Positions 1 to 10,434 of a stretch of DNA of 64,000 nt are shown in pieces. Both the position numbers and the translations under genes were made by a program. Where the stretch lies: positions 2,518,527 through 2,582,526 of the forward strand of contig KK106985.1 in NCBI GenBank assembly GCA_000611775.1. The letters are read 5' to 3'. Every line of letters begins with the position of its first letter. The first letter of the stretch is position 1. Under the pieces are notes generated by a model. That model had not been told where the DNA came from, made no database searches, and saw only the letters and a program-made list of their open reading frames with translations. The stretch is from Umbilicaria muhlenbergii. Its lineage: Eukaryota; Ascomycota; Lecanoromycetes; Umbilicariales; Umbilicariaceae.

Positions 1-2384
1 GTCAGACCGTAAGACTCATACACTATACCGCACAAGACTACTTCAAGCGAGTCCGCGATACGCAGTTTCCTGGGTTTCACGCCAATATCACCCTGAGCTG
101 CGTCACTTATCTGTCCTTCAAGGCATTATCCATGTCGCGTCGGTGGAAGTATCATTCATATCCTGAAGAGGAGTACTCTGAAAAGTATCCTTTTATACAC
201 TATGCTGCTAAGTATCTAGGGGACCATGCACGATACACTCCAGAAACCGCTCTTGATCAAAAGATACTGCAGAAGATTCGCCACCTTCTATCTGATCCAT
301 GCACGGGGACCTTTCTTTTCAGTTTGTGGTGTAGTATGAAACTATACAGAAAACCGGATGACCAATATCATGGTTCATTCTACTATCGAGACAGTGACAA
401 TGGCTATCTAAACCAGTACTTGAGTGCACAGGATACTGAGGACGAGCAAGACGTGGAGTCTGTCTCCAGTGATTATGGACTAGAAGTATTTGTTTCTCGG
501 GTCTGCGCAGTGACGAAGCTTTTGGAGCTGAAGTCAGCTGGTGATCAAGAAGTGTGTCCAGCTCAAGTTGATGTACATGAGAGTCAGGAAGGTCACGATC
601 ACCTTGATATCCAGGGAGGCCAGCAGAGCAAGTACGACGAGGAAGTCCTGATACTTCTCTTGGGCCGTCTGAGGAAGCAACTGAAGTTGTACAAGAAACT
701 GGATGTCGGCAAGGATAAGACTGATACCCTCACAACTAGCAATACTGAGGAAGGGGACGGGGTCGATCTCTCCATTTCATATAGTTACGTGAAGGAGATA
801 CTCAAACGGCACCGAAATGAAGACCAACAAGATGATCAGGATGATGTTCTATATTTCAGAAACAACAAAGAAGAGGAGAGATTTCTTTTCAACTTGTGTG
901 CAATGATGGAAGAACTGGAAATGTTTGAGGAAGAGGATGACACCGTGCAGGAAGCTCACGAGACAACCCATCAATGTGTTGGCGCCAGAGAGTTGAATGG
1001 GGAGGGGAATGCTGCTTGGGGAGAACATGATATCGAGGCTAGGCACTACAAGGATAATGACGATGGAAGCGATGACAACAAGGACGATAATGATAGTTAC
1101 GCTGTAGATGACAGTGATGATGATAACGAGGACGATGACTCTTCTACGCGGAGCGGAGATTGTTCCAGAACCACCGGCCGGATAGGGAACAGAGATCTGG
1201 GTAAGACTCTTCATTATGGCTCAATGCTGAGTAGATCTGACATCACCGAAACAGTCACGTCCCTACATCTCGCTGCATTCCTCGGTCTGAAGAGAGTAGT
1301 ATCTCTGCTACTGGAGGACAAACTCGACATTGATGCGAAGGACTGTGATGGAAATACGGCAGTCGATATCGCAGTCACAAATGGCTTCGAAGATCTGACT
1401 ACGTTTTTTGTCCAAAACGGCGCATCAGTGCACTTGAATACTCAATACGGTCAAGCGATTCTTCTAATAGCGGTGCAGAATGATTACAATGGAATCGTTG
1501 ACATCATTCTTGATAAGGCAGTCTCTGCAGCTGCAGGGGGAGAGCTTGCCCCATTTCAGCATCAGATCCACTTGCTTTCGGCCGCGTATAAAGGCGACAG
1601 CAAAACCATCCAAGGTCTAGTGAATTCCGGCTTGGTTGATCTTACGTCAAAAGATTTGCGTTTCGCACAGACGGCGATATGTTTTGCGGTAGAATGGAAC
1701 CACCTTGAGACTGTGGAGATCCTAGTCAGACAGGGAGTGGACGTACATACCAAGGACCACATAGGACAAGCATTGTTACATCGAGCTACCAGGCGTGGAT
1801 ATGAAGCAATGGTGAAGCTACTTCTTAGACACCACGCAAAGGTGGACTTTAAAAATCAACAAGGGAATACTGCATGGGCTGAGGGCATTCTCATGGGCGA
1901 CCGAGCGAGCCCGAATATATTAACCATCTTACAAAAGGCGGGCGCGGATTCAAACACCAAAGGCGTCGATGGTGTCAATCCGCTTTATCAAGCGGCCGCA
2001 ACCGGTCAGACCGAAGTGGTTCGTCGTCTCCTTGAGAGCGGCACCGACCCTTCCATTACAACTGATTTCGGCTGGGCTCCACTGCATTGGGCCGCCCATA
2101 ACGGACAGGTGGACTGCGTGCGCCTACTTCTGGATCATCACGCGGATCTCTCGCCGATGTCGGATCAGAGTACTACCCCATTGGATATGGCGAGAAGAAA
2201 TAATCAAGTCGAGATCTCCGAGATACTGGAGCAGGCGGGAGCGAAGAGCGCACAGCAGGTGCTATCCGACCAACATTCGAGTTACCGTCTGGTACAGAGA
2301 GAAGCGCCCTACATGGAAGAGCATTGGAGCGAAGAGGATTGGAGTGATGACGACCCGAGTGACAAGGATGCCCAAAGTAAGTAA
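1..2384 (+). CDS. NACHT-ankyrin repeat protein, 3' part (5' end outside window)
   Basis: The frame is open from the window edge, and the residues before the first in-window ATG (132) read like the end of a fungal NACHT module: HYTAQDYFKRVRDTQFPG matches the usual HYTTQEYFER-type segment of NACHT-ankyrin proteins. So 132 is probably not the true start. Counted from 132, residues 1-290 are a helical, charged linker, residues about 305-345 are a very acidic Asp-rich stretch, and residues about 376-715 hold roughly ten ankyrin repeats with TPLHxAA and LLL-xxGAD type signatures (for example APLHWAAHNGQVDCVRLLLD). The tail is again acidic. Such proteins are NLR-like signalling ATPases in which the repeats sense a ligand; this role is family knowledge and is not shown here. 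The last codons contain GTAAGT at 2377, a good splice donor, so the reading frame may continue past the TAA at 2382 through an intron. Confidence 0.85.
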   Translation, partial: QTVRLIHYTAQDYFKRVRDTQFPGFHANITLSCVTYLSFKALSMSRRWKYHSYPEEEYSEKYPFIHYAAKYLGDHARYTPETALDQKILQKIRHLLSDPCTGTFLFSLWCSMKLYRKPDDQYHGSFYYRDSDNGYLNQYLSAQDTEDEQDVESVSSDYGLEVFVSRVCAVTKLLELKSAGDQEVCPAQVDVHESQEGHDHLDIQGGQQSKYDEEVLILLLGRLRKQLKLYKKLDVGKDKTDTLTTSNTEEGDGVDLSISYSYVKEILKRHRNEDQQDDQDDVLYFRNNKEEERFLFNLCAMMEELEMFEEEDDTVQEAHETTHQCVGARELNGEGNAAWGEHDIEARHYKDNDDGSDDNKDDNDSYAVDDSDDDNEDDDSSTRSGDCSRTTGRIGNRDLGKTLHYGSMLSRSDITETVTSLHLAAFLGLKRVVSLLLEDKLDIDAKDCDGNTAVDIAVTNGFEDLTTFFVQNGASVHLNTQYGQAILLIAVQNDYNGIVDIILDKAVSAAAGGELAPFQHQIHLLSAAYKGDSKTIQGLVNSGLVDLTSKDLRFAQTAICFAVEWNHLETVEILVRQGVDVHTKDHIGQALLHRATRRGYEAMVKLLLRHHAKVDFKNQQGNTAWAEGILMGDRASPNILTILQKAGADSNTKGVDGVNPLYQAAATGQTEVVRRLLESGTDPSITTDFGWAPLHWAAHNGQVDCVRLLLDHHADLSPMSDQSTTPLDMARRNNQVEISEILEQAGAKSAQQVLSDQHSSYRLVQREAPYMEEHWSEEDWSDDDPSDKDAQSK

Positions 2385-2417
2385 TGTTAGCAGCATGTGT
2401 CCTTCCTTATTTAAGAG

Positions 2418-2695
2418 CATGTGGGCTGACTATGATAATCGATCACGCTGCCTTGAGACGCCTCCTCAGCCGACGCCTCCTCAACCTGCGTCGCCGACCG
2501 ATTACGCATTCGAAAAACGACGGTGATCAGAGTACCCCTGCCATCGAGCTGGATCAGAAGAAGCAGACGGAGCAAGTGGGGATGAACAACATCCTGAGGA
2601 AGTCTGACAGTAAGAGTGCTCGCGAATTGCTTGGTGAGGTGGAAAGTGTCATGTTAGGAGATATTGAGTCGGGCCAGCAGCACGTTGCTATTTAA
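2418..2695 (+). CDS. Possible terminal exon of the NACHT-ankyrin gene
   Basis: After the GTAAGT donor at 2377 an open frame runs to a TAA at 2693-2695. Its second half looks like real protein: ELDQKKQTEQVGMNNILRKS followed by an acidic end. The only in-phase acceptor I find at a sensible distance is the AG at 2416-2417, after a pyrimidine-rich stretch. It would give a 41 bp intron, which is short for a fungus. AGs at 2457 and 2469 would make better introns but put the tail out of frame. The alternative is that the gene stops at 2384 and this is untranslated sequence. Confidence 0.3.
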
Positions 2696-3009
2696 GAGAG
2701 GTTTTCCGCCAAAGATAGGAAAATTGGGCATCCCGGTCCGCTCTGCTGTCCATAAGCTTTGAGATCAGTGGATTAGCAGTTGCGGTGGCCAGACCACCCA
2801 CGGTCCAGCGTATTCCTGCTTGTTGTATATTTTTGCTAGCGAATCTAGAGTGCCCATTGTTCTCTATTACCTTCTCAAGGACTCTACGCACGAGATGTTT
2901 GGTGCAAGCGTGTGTGATACCAGTCGTAGTTCCTTCGATGCTAAGGTGATGCGAAAGCGGTGCATACAACTTCCGTAGCATTCTGAATAGGTGCTCGACC
3001 GGCGGATAG
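2696..3009. other. Intergenic stretch, no gene recognised
   Basis: A 138-codon minus-strand frame (2688-3104) covers this stretch, but it overlaps the conserved start of the DUF7025 remnant on the other strand and resembles no family I know. The N-terminal region that normally precedes DUF7025 in the AAA-ATPase family is not visible on the plus strand. Confidence 0.5.
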
Positions 3010-4269
3010 CACTGGACCAGCACAGTCTTGGGTTCTACATCAGTATACTTTGATCGTCCCCAATGGGCTATCGGGGAAAAGAATTCAAGAATACTCAAAA
3101 GCAACCTTCCACTTTCTAACGTTTCCTCTTATATAGCGAAACATCCCGATATTGCGTTCATTGTTTATCGAGACTTTGATAGCCACCCTGGTTTCCTTGA
3201 ATATGATAGCGACATTGTCCCTCCTGTCGGACACACTCGAGAAAGTGTGTTGCCCATCTCAAAGGATCTCATAACTGCTGTCGCATCACTACTGGAATCA
3301 AGACGCGAGTTTTCTGACTACGTCCGGTTATTCAAAGACAATTTCGAACTTCCTGCGCCGTATTTATTTCTCTACCATTCACGAGACATCATCGAGGACC
3401 TGGTTCATGCCCTCCCGGATCCGAGTCAAAGATAGATCTCATTATTGCTTGACTATATCAACTCTGAATACGGGGAAGAATATAGGACAGCTGACTCGCT
3501 ACTCAGTAAGAATCGGATAACTTTATCCTATGTCAAATACTTGTTCAAGCCTGAAGACATTCTTGTCGAGGGGAACGACTCAAATATCAGAGGGTTCGTT
3601 TCAAAGTCCTGGCCCGTCAGCTCGAGTATCAGGGAAGTTTCCGAATCACGAGGCGGTTTAGACTCCCACAGTATACTCGATGGATATAAAGGGGCTATGC
3701 GGTCCAAGCCACATTACAACAAAACCCAGTTTTGGGATATTGGAGTTTGGTCGTGGAGGTTCAACGGGGTTTTCAAAAAAGTCCACTCCCAACTTTATCT
3801 TCAACTTGACGCAAATGATCGTTTGGAGAAGGAAATTGCGGACCTGAATGTACGACCCTTAGCTCACATAAGCGAAAGTCAAGCTCAGCATCTCAAACGC
3901 CGTGGCGAGACGTTCTGGAAGTGTCGATTGAGGAATTTCGTGTCCTATCATGAAGAAGCAAACCGAGGCTTCCAGAACCCAGTAGATGAAAGATACATGA
4001 TAGACCTGAAAACCTATCAAGAACTTCATTCAGAGAGTCGACTGTTGGGAAGTTTCACCGCTGAAGGTCCTTCACTAGATGATCTTGATGAGAAGCTCAT
4101 GGCAATGGAAACGCCTCCTCAGGACAACTTCATTTACCTTCTTCCTTTGACCATCAAGGGATATAACTTACAGCGAAAGAAGTGGGTTGAGCTGAAAGCT
4201 GACAGAATTACTGAAGACCGTTTCTTCTACTCTTTCAGCTGCAAGAAGCTCTTCGCCCGCAATTGGTGA
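3010..4269 (+). pseudogene. DUF7025 AAA-ATPase remnant, lacking the ATPase domain
   Basis: The translation closely follows the DUF7025 module of large fungal AAA+ ATPases. Recognisable segments are YFDRPQWAIGEK, HPDIAFIVYRDFD, HTRESVLPISKDL, LPAPYLFLYHSRD, DYINSEYGEEYRTADSLLS, YVKYLFKPEDILV, FWKCRLRNFVSYHEEA, DERYMIDLKTYQELH and YLLPLTIKGYNLQRKKW. A single in-frame TAG at 3433-3435 splits the frame. It sits where relatives usually have a residue such as Gln in a xQLxLLLDY context, so a C-to-T change of CAG is likely. Similarity ends at about 4215 (KADRITE). The following AAA ATPase core with Walker A and B is absent, and a short unrelated tail ends at 4269. The part upstream of DUF7025 is also missing. 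It overlaps the end of a convergent minus-strand gene. It is best read as a dead fragment left by a rearrangement. Confidence 0.8.
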
Positions 4270-5390
4270 ATTTCCAGCGCTCAATGACCGCTGAGTGGCT
4301 GAAAACCCGGTCGGATGATCATGCTGTCTGACCCTGACCCCAGGTCCCTTAACAGCATGATTCTCTGTTGTCTCAACCATTGAGGGCTCTTCCTCTACTG
4401 CCTCATACTCTACTGTTATAGCATTGTCTGTCATGCCGACTGCTAACGTTGAACTTTCAACTAGTGCACGAAGGCTAAGTTGTTGAGCTAATTTGGTATC
4501 TTGGTCCTGTGTGGTGCTCTCTTGTAGTTCGCGACTCTCCTTCACAGCGGTGGTTGTCTCCATCCTTTCGTCCGCAGGACTGAGAAGTCCATGCTGATTG
4601 ACTTCATGAACACCAGCCTCTGATTCTCTTTCTGAGCTTGGTGTCCTTTCCGTGTATCTCCACTGTTCACTTTCACGCCCGAACTTAGTCCTCTTCTGAC
4701 TTATACCCTCCACATATCCATCTTCCTCGGAAAAGGGGTCGTAGGTAGAACGAAGGTATGTGGCAGACGCAAGACGGCTACGCTTCAGAAAAGCGGGTGA
4801 AGACCACACTTGAGATTCTACTCCCACCCTGGCCTGGCGGTTGGGTACCCAGGGTATTTCAGAGGCAGTAGGTGAATGAGGCGGCGTTGATGATTGTACT
4901 TGTGAATCAGGCGACAGAGTTGAGTGATCAATATTGAGAGAGACTGAGGCCTTAGCTTCAGGAGCAATCTGATCTCAAAGGTCAGCTTGATGGTGCATTT
5001 TGGTGTACGCATACGTCAAACCTGTAGAATTGCTCGTTCACCAAATCTCAACTCCCACCCAGAACCCTTCCCTGGTGTGCTCAACGTAGTCTCATCTTTC
5101 GCCCATTGTACACTGACCAAGCCCACCACAAGCCCATCGCCACTTGTTACACCAGCCCTCGCAACAAGCTTAGCGCTGGAGCCGGTGAAAGTCACACGAA
5201 TCTGTCCCTTCTGCCGGCGCAAACGGAAGTCGGGCTCAGCAAGCAGGAGACTGAGTGAGCGTTTTGATGATGAATAAGGCCAAATCAATGCCACTATTCC
5301 TTTGATGCAGCTGTTGCTCACGTCGACTGCAGGTTGGAGCTCGGCGATAGGCACACGAGTCAGCGACTCAAGATGGTCGGTGAACGCCAT
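4168..5390 (-). CDS. POT1/Cdc13-like telomere-binding protein, probably 3' truncated
   Basis: There are two exons, 5390-5022 and 4968-4168, joined over a 53 bp intron (4969-5021; donor GTTTGA, branch GCTGAC, acceptor ATCAG). They encode 389 residues. The start at 5390 is chosen because MAFTDHLESLTRVPIAELQP begins just before the conserved block; the frame upstream has only a GTG. Residues about 28-123 (IVALIWPYSSSKRSLSLLLA, then EPDFRLRRQKGQIRVTF) match the N-terminal OB-like region of fungal proteins annotated as telomeric single-strand DNA binding POT1/Cdc13. A second family block follows the intron: WSSPAFLKRSR, then YDPFSEEDGYV. The rest is acidic and disordered. The C-terminal Telo_bind domain expected in the longer relatives is not there, and the frame ends inside the neighbouring DUF7025 remnant. 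If expressed, it would lack its main single-strand DNA-binding module. The family call comes from memory of relatives; no search was run. Confidence 0.6.
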
Positions 5391-7567
5391 GGTTAGCTGT
5401 AGGAGAACAAGCTGGATGGTGTCATCTTGCGTTGCGCAGCTTCCAAGCCATTGTATCCGATGGGCACACTGCGGCAGAAAGGAGAGAAGGATCTGGATGG
5501 GCGCAATGAGGGCGCGATGAAGCCTCACGGGGTTCTCCTCCTTCCGTTTGCATTGAATCTCTCACTGACTTCTCGGGGACTGGACTGAGGTGACAGTCGA
5601 CCAATCATTAGCGGGCCTGGCACAAGGCTGAACAAGGGCCCTCACTCGACTCCTTCTGCCATCCACCACTCTGGTTGTTTAATCGTCTCTACCTTTCTTC
5701 AATTCGCTGCTCGTAAACACGAGGTACCTATCTTAAGGTAGGATTGAGCAAGACATTTTCCACCCGGGCTTGCAATGCTGTCTTCGTTGCTAGGGAGGGG
5801 GAGCCGCATTGTTGCTACATATTCATGCTGTTCCTGCAAGCATCGTTCTTCCAGGGTAACACGCAACAAAGAACCTTTCCGCAATCTGATGTTGGTTCTT
5901 TCAGGAGTACCTTGTCTGTATCGTTCGTGGTCTAAGCTGTTACACTCATCAGAGTGGCCAGAGAGACGTTGATAAGGAATCTATCCTCAGGACCGCACTG
6001 CTCATAGCGTCTCTTTCAATCCAGGCTCCGAGTTAAGAAGTCTGGAGCAGCCTCATATCGCATATTCTCACCATGGGGAGCGTACTGCATGTTCCGCAAA
6101 GCAACCGTCCACCAAAAGCAGTAAGGTACTCCTACACAGTCCTACCTTACTCGAAGTGAGGCATACCGTAGGAACCCCACCTTTGATGCAGATCCAAGCT
6201 CAGTCGGGTGCGTCATGAGTGCCCCAGACTACCATAAGACAGTGTGTGTTTCCAAATCTACCGTGCGCTTTGTTGTATTTTGTCGTCAGGCCTGTAGTAT
6301 CAGTGTTCGGTTGGCATCACGTATCATGTTTGGGGGATCTGAAGCACATCGCCCGATACACGAACGTGGCGCCATGCACAATTACGGCACACCCTTTGGA
6401 AACATTTCGATTACTCACTCATTCCGTGATTGCAAGGACTTACATTTCAGAAACCTGTCAGGCGTTGGGTACTTTCAAGTTTTGCATCCCACTTCCATCT
6501 CAGAAGCCGGGTTTGCGAACGTCGGCAGCTCAAAGGGATGATAGACCTGTTGCAAGAGAAAGAGAAAGACAAAGAGAAGTGTCAACTCCAGGGCGCTGTC
6601 TGCGTGTCCCTGACCTAAGCTAGACAGGTAAAAGATCTTCTATCTTGAGGCCATTGACGGCTGGTTGTTGAACGTTACACAGCTCTTTGTCCGCAGATGT
6701 TAGCAGATCGGCTAAAGATAATGGGCCTGCCAGTTGTCATTGACAGGCACGATTGTGGGCGCGGGGATTCTTTCGAACTGGACCACCTGGTTGGCTGCTT
6801 TCTGTGTCGTACCCCTGCACGCGCGCTTGCCAAGCCTCCTTTCAGCAGGCAGACTTTAGCAAAAAGGCGTTACCTTATCATTGATGTCACTGATACAACG
6901 GAAGAAGGCATCGGCATCAGATGAGAACGGCACATTCATCCTTAGGACCCTATACAAATTCTGCCTAACAGCGAGGAGAAGCCCGAAAAAGGAGGTCAGC
7001 ACATGTACGAGTATATCGAAATCATGGGTTCGTCATATCTCGGTAGCATTGGACTGCTGGATCCCATCCCTCATTGGACCTGCTACGACATGCGGCTCCA
7101 AAGCGAAAGATGACTTCAAAGGGCCGTCATTCACCATCCTGCAGGTGGCAACCCTCGCGTCCAGATCAGACAAATTGCTGTGATCGGATTCCTCTCTCGT
7201 CATTGGAGCATCATGATCGACAAGTGATCGACAGGGTCCTGCTTCTTCGGGATTAGCGGGAAATAAAGCACCGCGGGACGTCTAGATGGCGCGACGCCAT
7301 CTAAAGAGCTAAGCCCGGACAAGGCTAGCTTCAGTCCCTGAGCGTCTTGGTGATGGGCTGCATATATTTGTCTTTTGTCCCCAAGAACATACGTTGTATA
7401 TAATAATACTCGACGTTCAGACTCAACAGAAGTGGCTTTCCCACACTTCTTATTGCACTGCCCGCGCATTCCGTAACTCTATCAATCGTTCAATTAAACC
7501 CAATCCAGATACAGGACCCGAATCACAAAACCATCATGTATATGTCAATGACACCTTCTCCGAGCCT
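5391..7567. other. Long intergenic region without a recognised gene
   Basis: There are several open frames of 60-134 codons on both strands (for example 6215-6541 and 6697-6924), but they overlap one another, lack splice-supported continuity and resemble no family. Base composition is like the neighbouring genes. The stretch just before 7568 (about 7394-7567) is probably the promoter and 5' leader of the small gene downstream. The part next to 5391 would hold the promoter of the minus-strand POT1-like gene. Confidence 0.5.
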
Positions 7568-7849
7568 ATGACCGCCCAACACAACTTCCAAAACAAGTAC
7601 GACCTCGACAATCCCGTTGAAGCCATGACAACCTATGCTCGGTATGCTCAACTCCACGCTTCAACGTTTCGAACGTCTTACTCGAAAACGGATCATGCTA
7701 ACAAGACTTGCAGTGTCATGCACCAACACACCAAGTCTCAAATGGATCTTGCCACTCGCTCCGCCCACCGACGGTCACCCAACAACGCTGTGAGCGCAAT
7801 GTCCTCACTATCAGCTGGATCAAACCTCGACAGCCAGACTAGCGCCTAA
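7568..7849 (+). CDS. Small 69-residue fungal protein, two exons
   Basis: Exons 7568-7641 and 7714-7849 flank a 72 bp intron with GTATGC donor, a textbook TGCTAAC branch site and a TTGCAG acceptor. The intron length is a multiple of three, so an unspliced frame also stays open, but splicing gives the better protein. That product runs from MTAQHNFQNKYDLDNPVEAM through TTYARVMHQHTKSQMDLATRSA to a Ser/Asn-rich tail. The core pattern (DNPxEAM..YAR.MHxHTxxQM..A.RSARRRSPN) is familiar to me from short uncharacterised proteins found widely in Pezizomycotina. No domain function is known to me. There is no signal peptide or membrane segment; the product is basic, Ser-rich and probably nuclear or cytosolic. 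The start is the first ATG in the frame that continues over the splice site. Confidence 0.65.
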   Translation: MTAQHNFQNKYDLDNPVEAMTTYARYAQLHASTFRTSYSKTDHANKTCSVMHQHTKSQMDLATRSAHRRSPNNAVSAMSSLSAGSNLDSQTSA

Positions 7850-10434
7850 ATATCCATCAGCCACGACTTGACGTTGCATGGATGATGTATCTGATGCGGG
7901 TTTCGGTGTTGTTGTTCATTGACCCGTTGCGTTCGAGCGAACCATTGATACGGACCAGCATTTCGGTCACCAAGTGATTTGGTGTGCAATACTAGCGGGC
8001 TGCATCATTTTCTCACAGGTAGAGCAGGCTGGCGTTGAACGGTATTTGACTGCGTTGGGTTGTTGATGCTATGTCGGGAGCTGTATACAGGTATGCAGGA
8101 GTACAATATATGCAAACAGTCACACTTTGGAAAAGCTCAGCCGATATATTTGCCCAAGAGTAGCTCGACCATTGAATTCTTGGCAATGTCCGAGTCTCAT
8201 CCCGATCGTTCCCTTTCTCGCAGAGCCAAATGTCCCTGGCCTGCTCACAATCACGCCTGGCGCACAAATGACAGCTTTCGCTCCCATGTTCGACAGTGCG
8301 ACGATCACAGGAGGAGCTATTCTGACCTGATCCACCCAGCAAGCCAGGGCTATGCTGTATCAGACCCGGCAATCTTTTCGCAAGGTCCAAGAGCCGAGGC
8401 AATGAATCTTTCACATGCGACCATGATCATTCCCACAACTTCACACACACCTGCGCCGGTGTCCAGAACTCGAGCGCATTGCGGACTGGCGGCGCCAGCT
8501 CTTTCTTCTGACACTGTCCCAAAACTGGACCATTCTCTCACATTCAGGACGTCCCTGATACACACCAAACTGTGCAACATCACCTGCACCGATTCCTGAA
8601 CAAGCACTTCCAGTCAAATATGGAGGCTTCAAAATGCACATTTCGTCAAGAATTGCCTGGATGACAGAGATTATCTTGGGCGGGTCCTATTATCATTTCA
8701 AATCACTTACAATTCGAAAGCGGATTCGAGCCCGACGCCACCAGGCCAATCATTTTCTAACATGGAGCGCTGGACTTGGGCAGGAAATATGTCAAGGGCG
8801 CAAAGAAGTGACCAACAAACCATCAAGCATGCCTGATGATCCAGTCCCCAGCGTCAGGCCAATCCACCAGGAAAGAACCATCTATACCAACAAGGCCCGG
8901 AATGACGAAGACCGACATGGAAGCTTGCTATATGTGAATGTGGCTTGTCATATTGTTTTGAAAGTTGGAGAAACATTCTACTCGAGCCACTGATGACCAC
9001 ATTGTACCCAGACGAAATGCCTCCGGAGCGCCTCTCTAATCTCGTTGCGCCTGAAAGACCACATACCGCGTCTGGCTTACCTCTTTGGTTCCGAGACCCA
9101 TTCGAGTAACCCCCAGGCCATCGGATCAAGACTGACGCATCACCAAACCGGTCTTCTGTGCAGGCAAAGCGCACGCGACTGGATTGAGAGATTAGAATAG
9201 AGGAGCCGAAGGTATGCTCCTCCAATCCTCGTCCTTCAAGGAAGATGCTAACGGCATAGGCTGAATAAGACAAGTCGAATGAGGAGCTGGCTTCACTGCT
9301 ACCTTATGGTTGTGACCAGGGCCGCAGTCGCAATATATGCTCGGACAAAAACGCCGTGGCGGGATCGAAGCTCGACTGGATGGAAGTAACGACCAGCTGG
9401 ACAGGGGCAAAGTAGCGAGTGGTACGGGGCATGATGACGAGTCGGACTCCGAAGTCCATACCTTCAATCAAATCACGTGGAACGATGCGCACACGGCCCT
9501 GACGTCGGTCTTCTTGATTGCCAGACCCCGTTTGAGTTGGTCTCAGCATGGGATTTACTTCATCGTCCCTACATGTTTCCACCTTTCGCGAGAGGAGGAG
9601 GAGAACGGTCGATGCTAGAAAACGGGTCTTTACTACGACAGCAACGTCGGGGCGTCGTTCTACGAGGACCCGTGACCATAGTTTCTGGCCAAGAACGCAA
9701 TATTAACAAGCTACTCAGCCTACTCCGGACGCGTCACTATTCTCTGACCTTTCTTGTGGGCTGATGCTTCAATTTCTTTGTTCTCGCCCAGCTCCACTTC
9801 GGCAGCGGATGTGGCCCAGCTGTACAGTAGTAGCCCTAACCCTCCCCTGCCGTGCCCTGCCGTGGCCGCTTCTTGGCGGCGTTGAGTCGCGGGCTGGCAC
9901 TCGAGCGGAACCGATGTGGATCCACAATCGCTTAGCCAATACCCACGGGGAGGACTTGATTGCGTGGATCTAGAACACGGAGATCGGTACTGATGGTTTT
10001 GGTTTGTTGAAGCATCCACGGTCTGAGAACGCTGTACACGCCCTGGGCCCTCCCTATCCGACGTGGAAGAATGTTCGTATGTCCAAATGCGCGTTCGGTC
10101 CCAAGTCTTCCGGCTCGGACTGGTACCGTCGTGATTGAATTTCGGCGGACTTGGCTTTGAACGTTCCTGGTGCTAATGTACAGCTCGGCTCCCGATCATA
10201 GGGGGGGGGTTTGGTATGGCAGATGGAGCTGCGATACGATGCACATGGGTTTGAAGACACTATGCGAGGATAAATGTATACGATAGGCAGCCCGTCATGA
10301 GCGGCGCAAACATCATTCTCTCTACAATGTCAGATCCGTACAGAAGCACTACTCGCAGCCCCGAACCCGCCCACAATGTGACAAACGCACACCCCCCATC
10401 CCAAGCGGCCAAACCCCCACGCCCTTCCCCTCCT
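7850..10434. other. Ambiguous region, possible decayed gene on the minus strand
   Basis: Many overlapping frames of 60-180 codons occur on both strands (8060-8599 +, 8854-9273 -, 9304-9582 -, 9337-9618 +). The minus strand between 9582 and 8854 gives the most protein-like text, for example GMDFGVRLVIMPRTTRYFAP and AYAVSIFLEGRGLEEH, but the frame changes between the pieces and no convincing intron joins them. I do not recognise a family. It may be an old pseudogene or plain intergenic sequence. A G-run lies near 10201. Confidence 0.4.

Noticed and set aside
849-1214. Minus-strand frame of 121 codons
   Set aside because: It lies antisense to the acidic part of the ankyrin gene; its Ile/Val-rich text is just the complement of Asp codons.
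2688-3104. Minus-strand frame of 138 codons
   Set aside because: It overlaps the conserved DUF7025 start on the other strand and has no family resemblance.
8060-8599. Plus-strand frame of 179 codons as a gene
   Set aside because: No family resemblance, competing open frames on the other strand, and no splice or start context; left as ambiguous.
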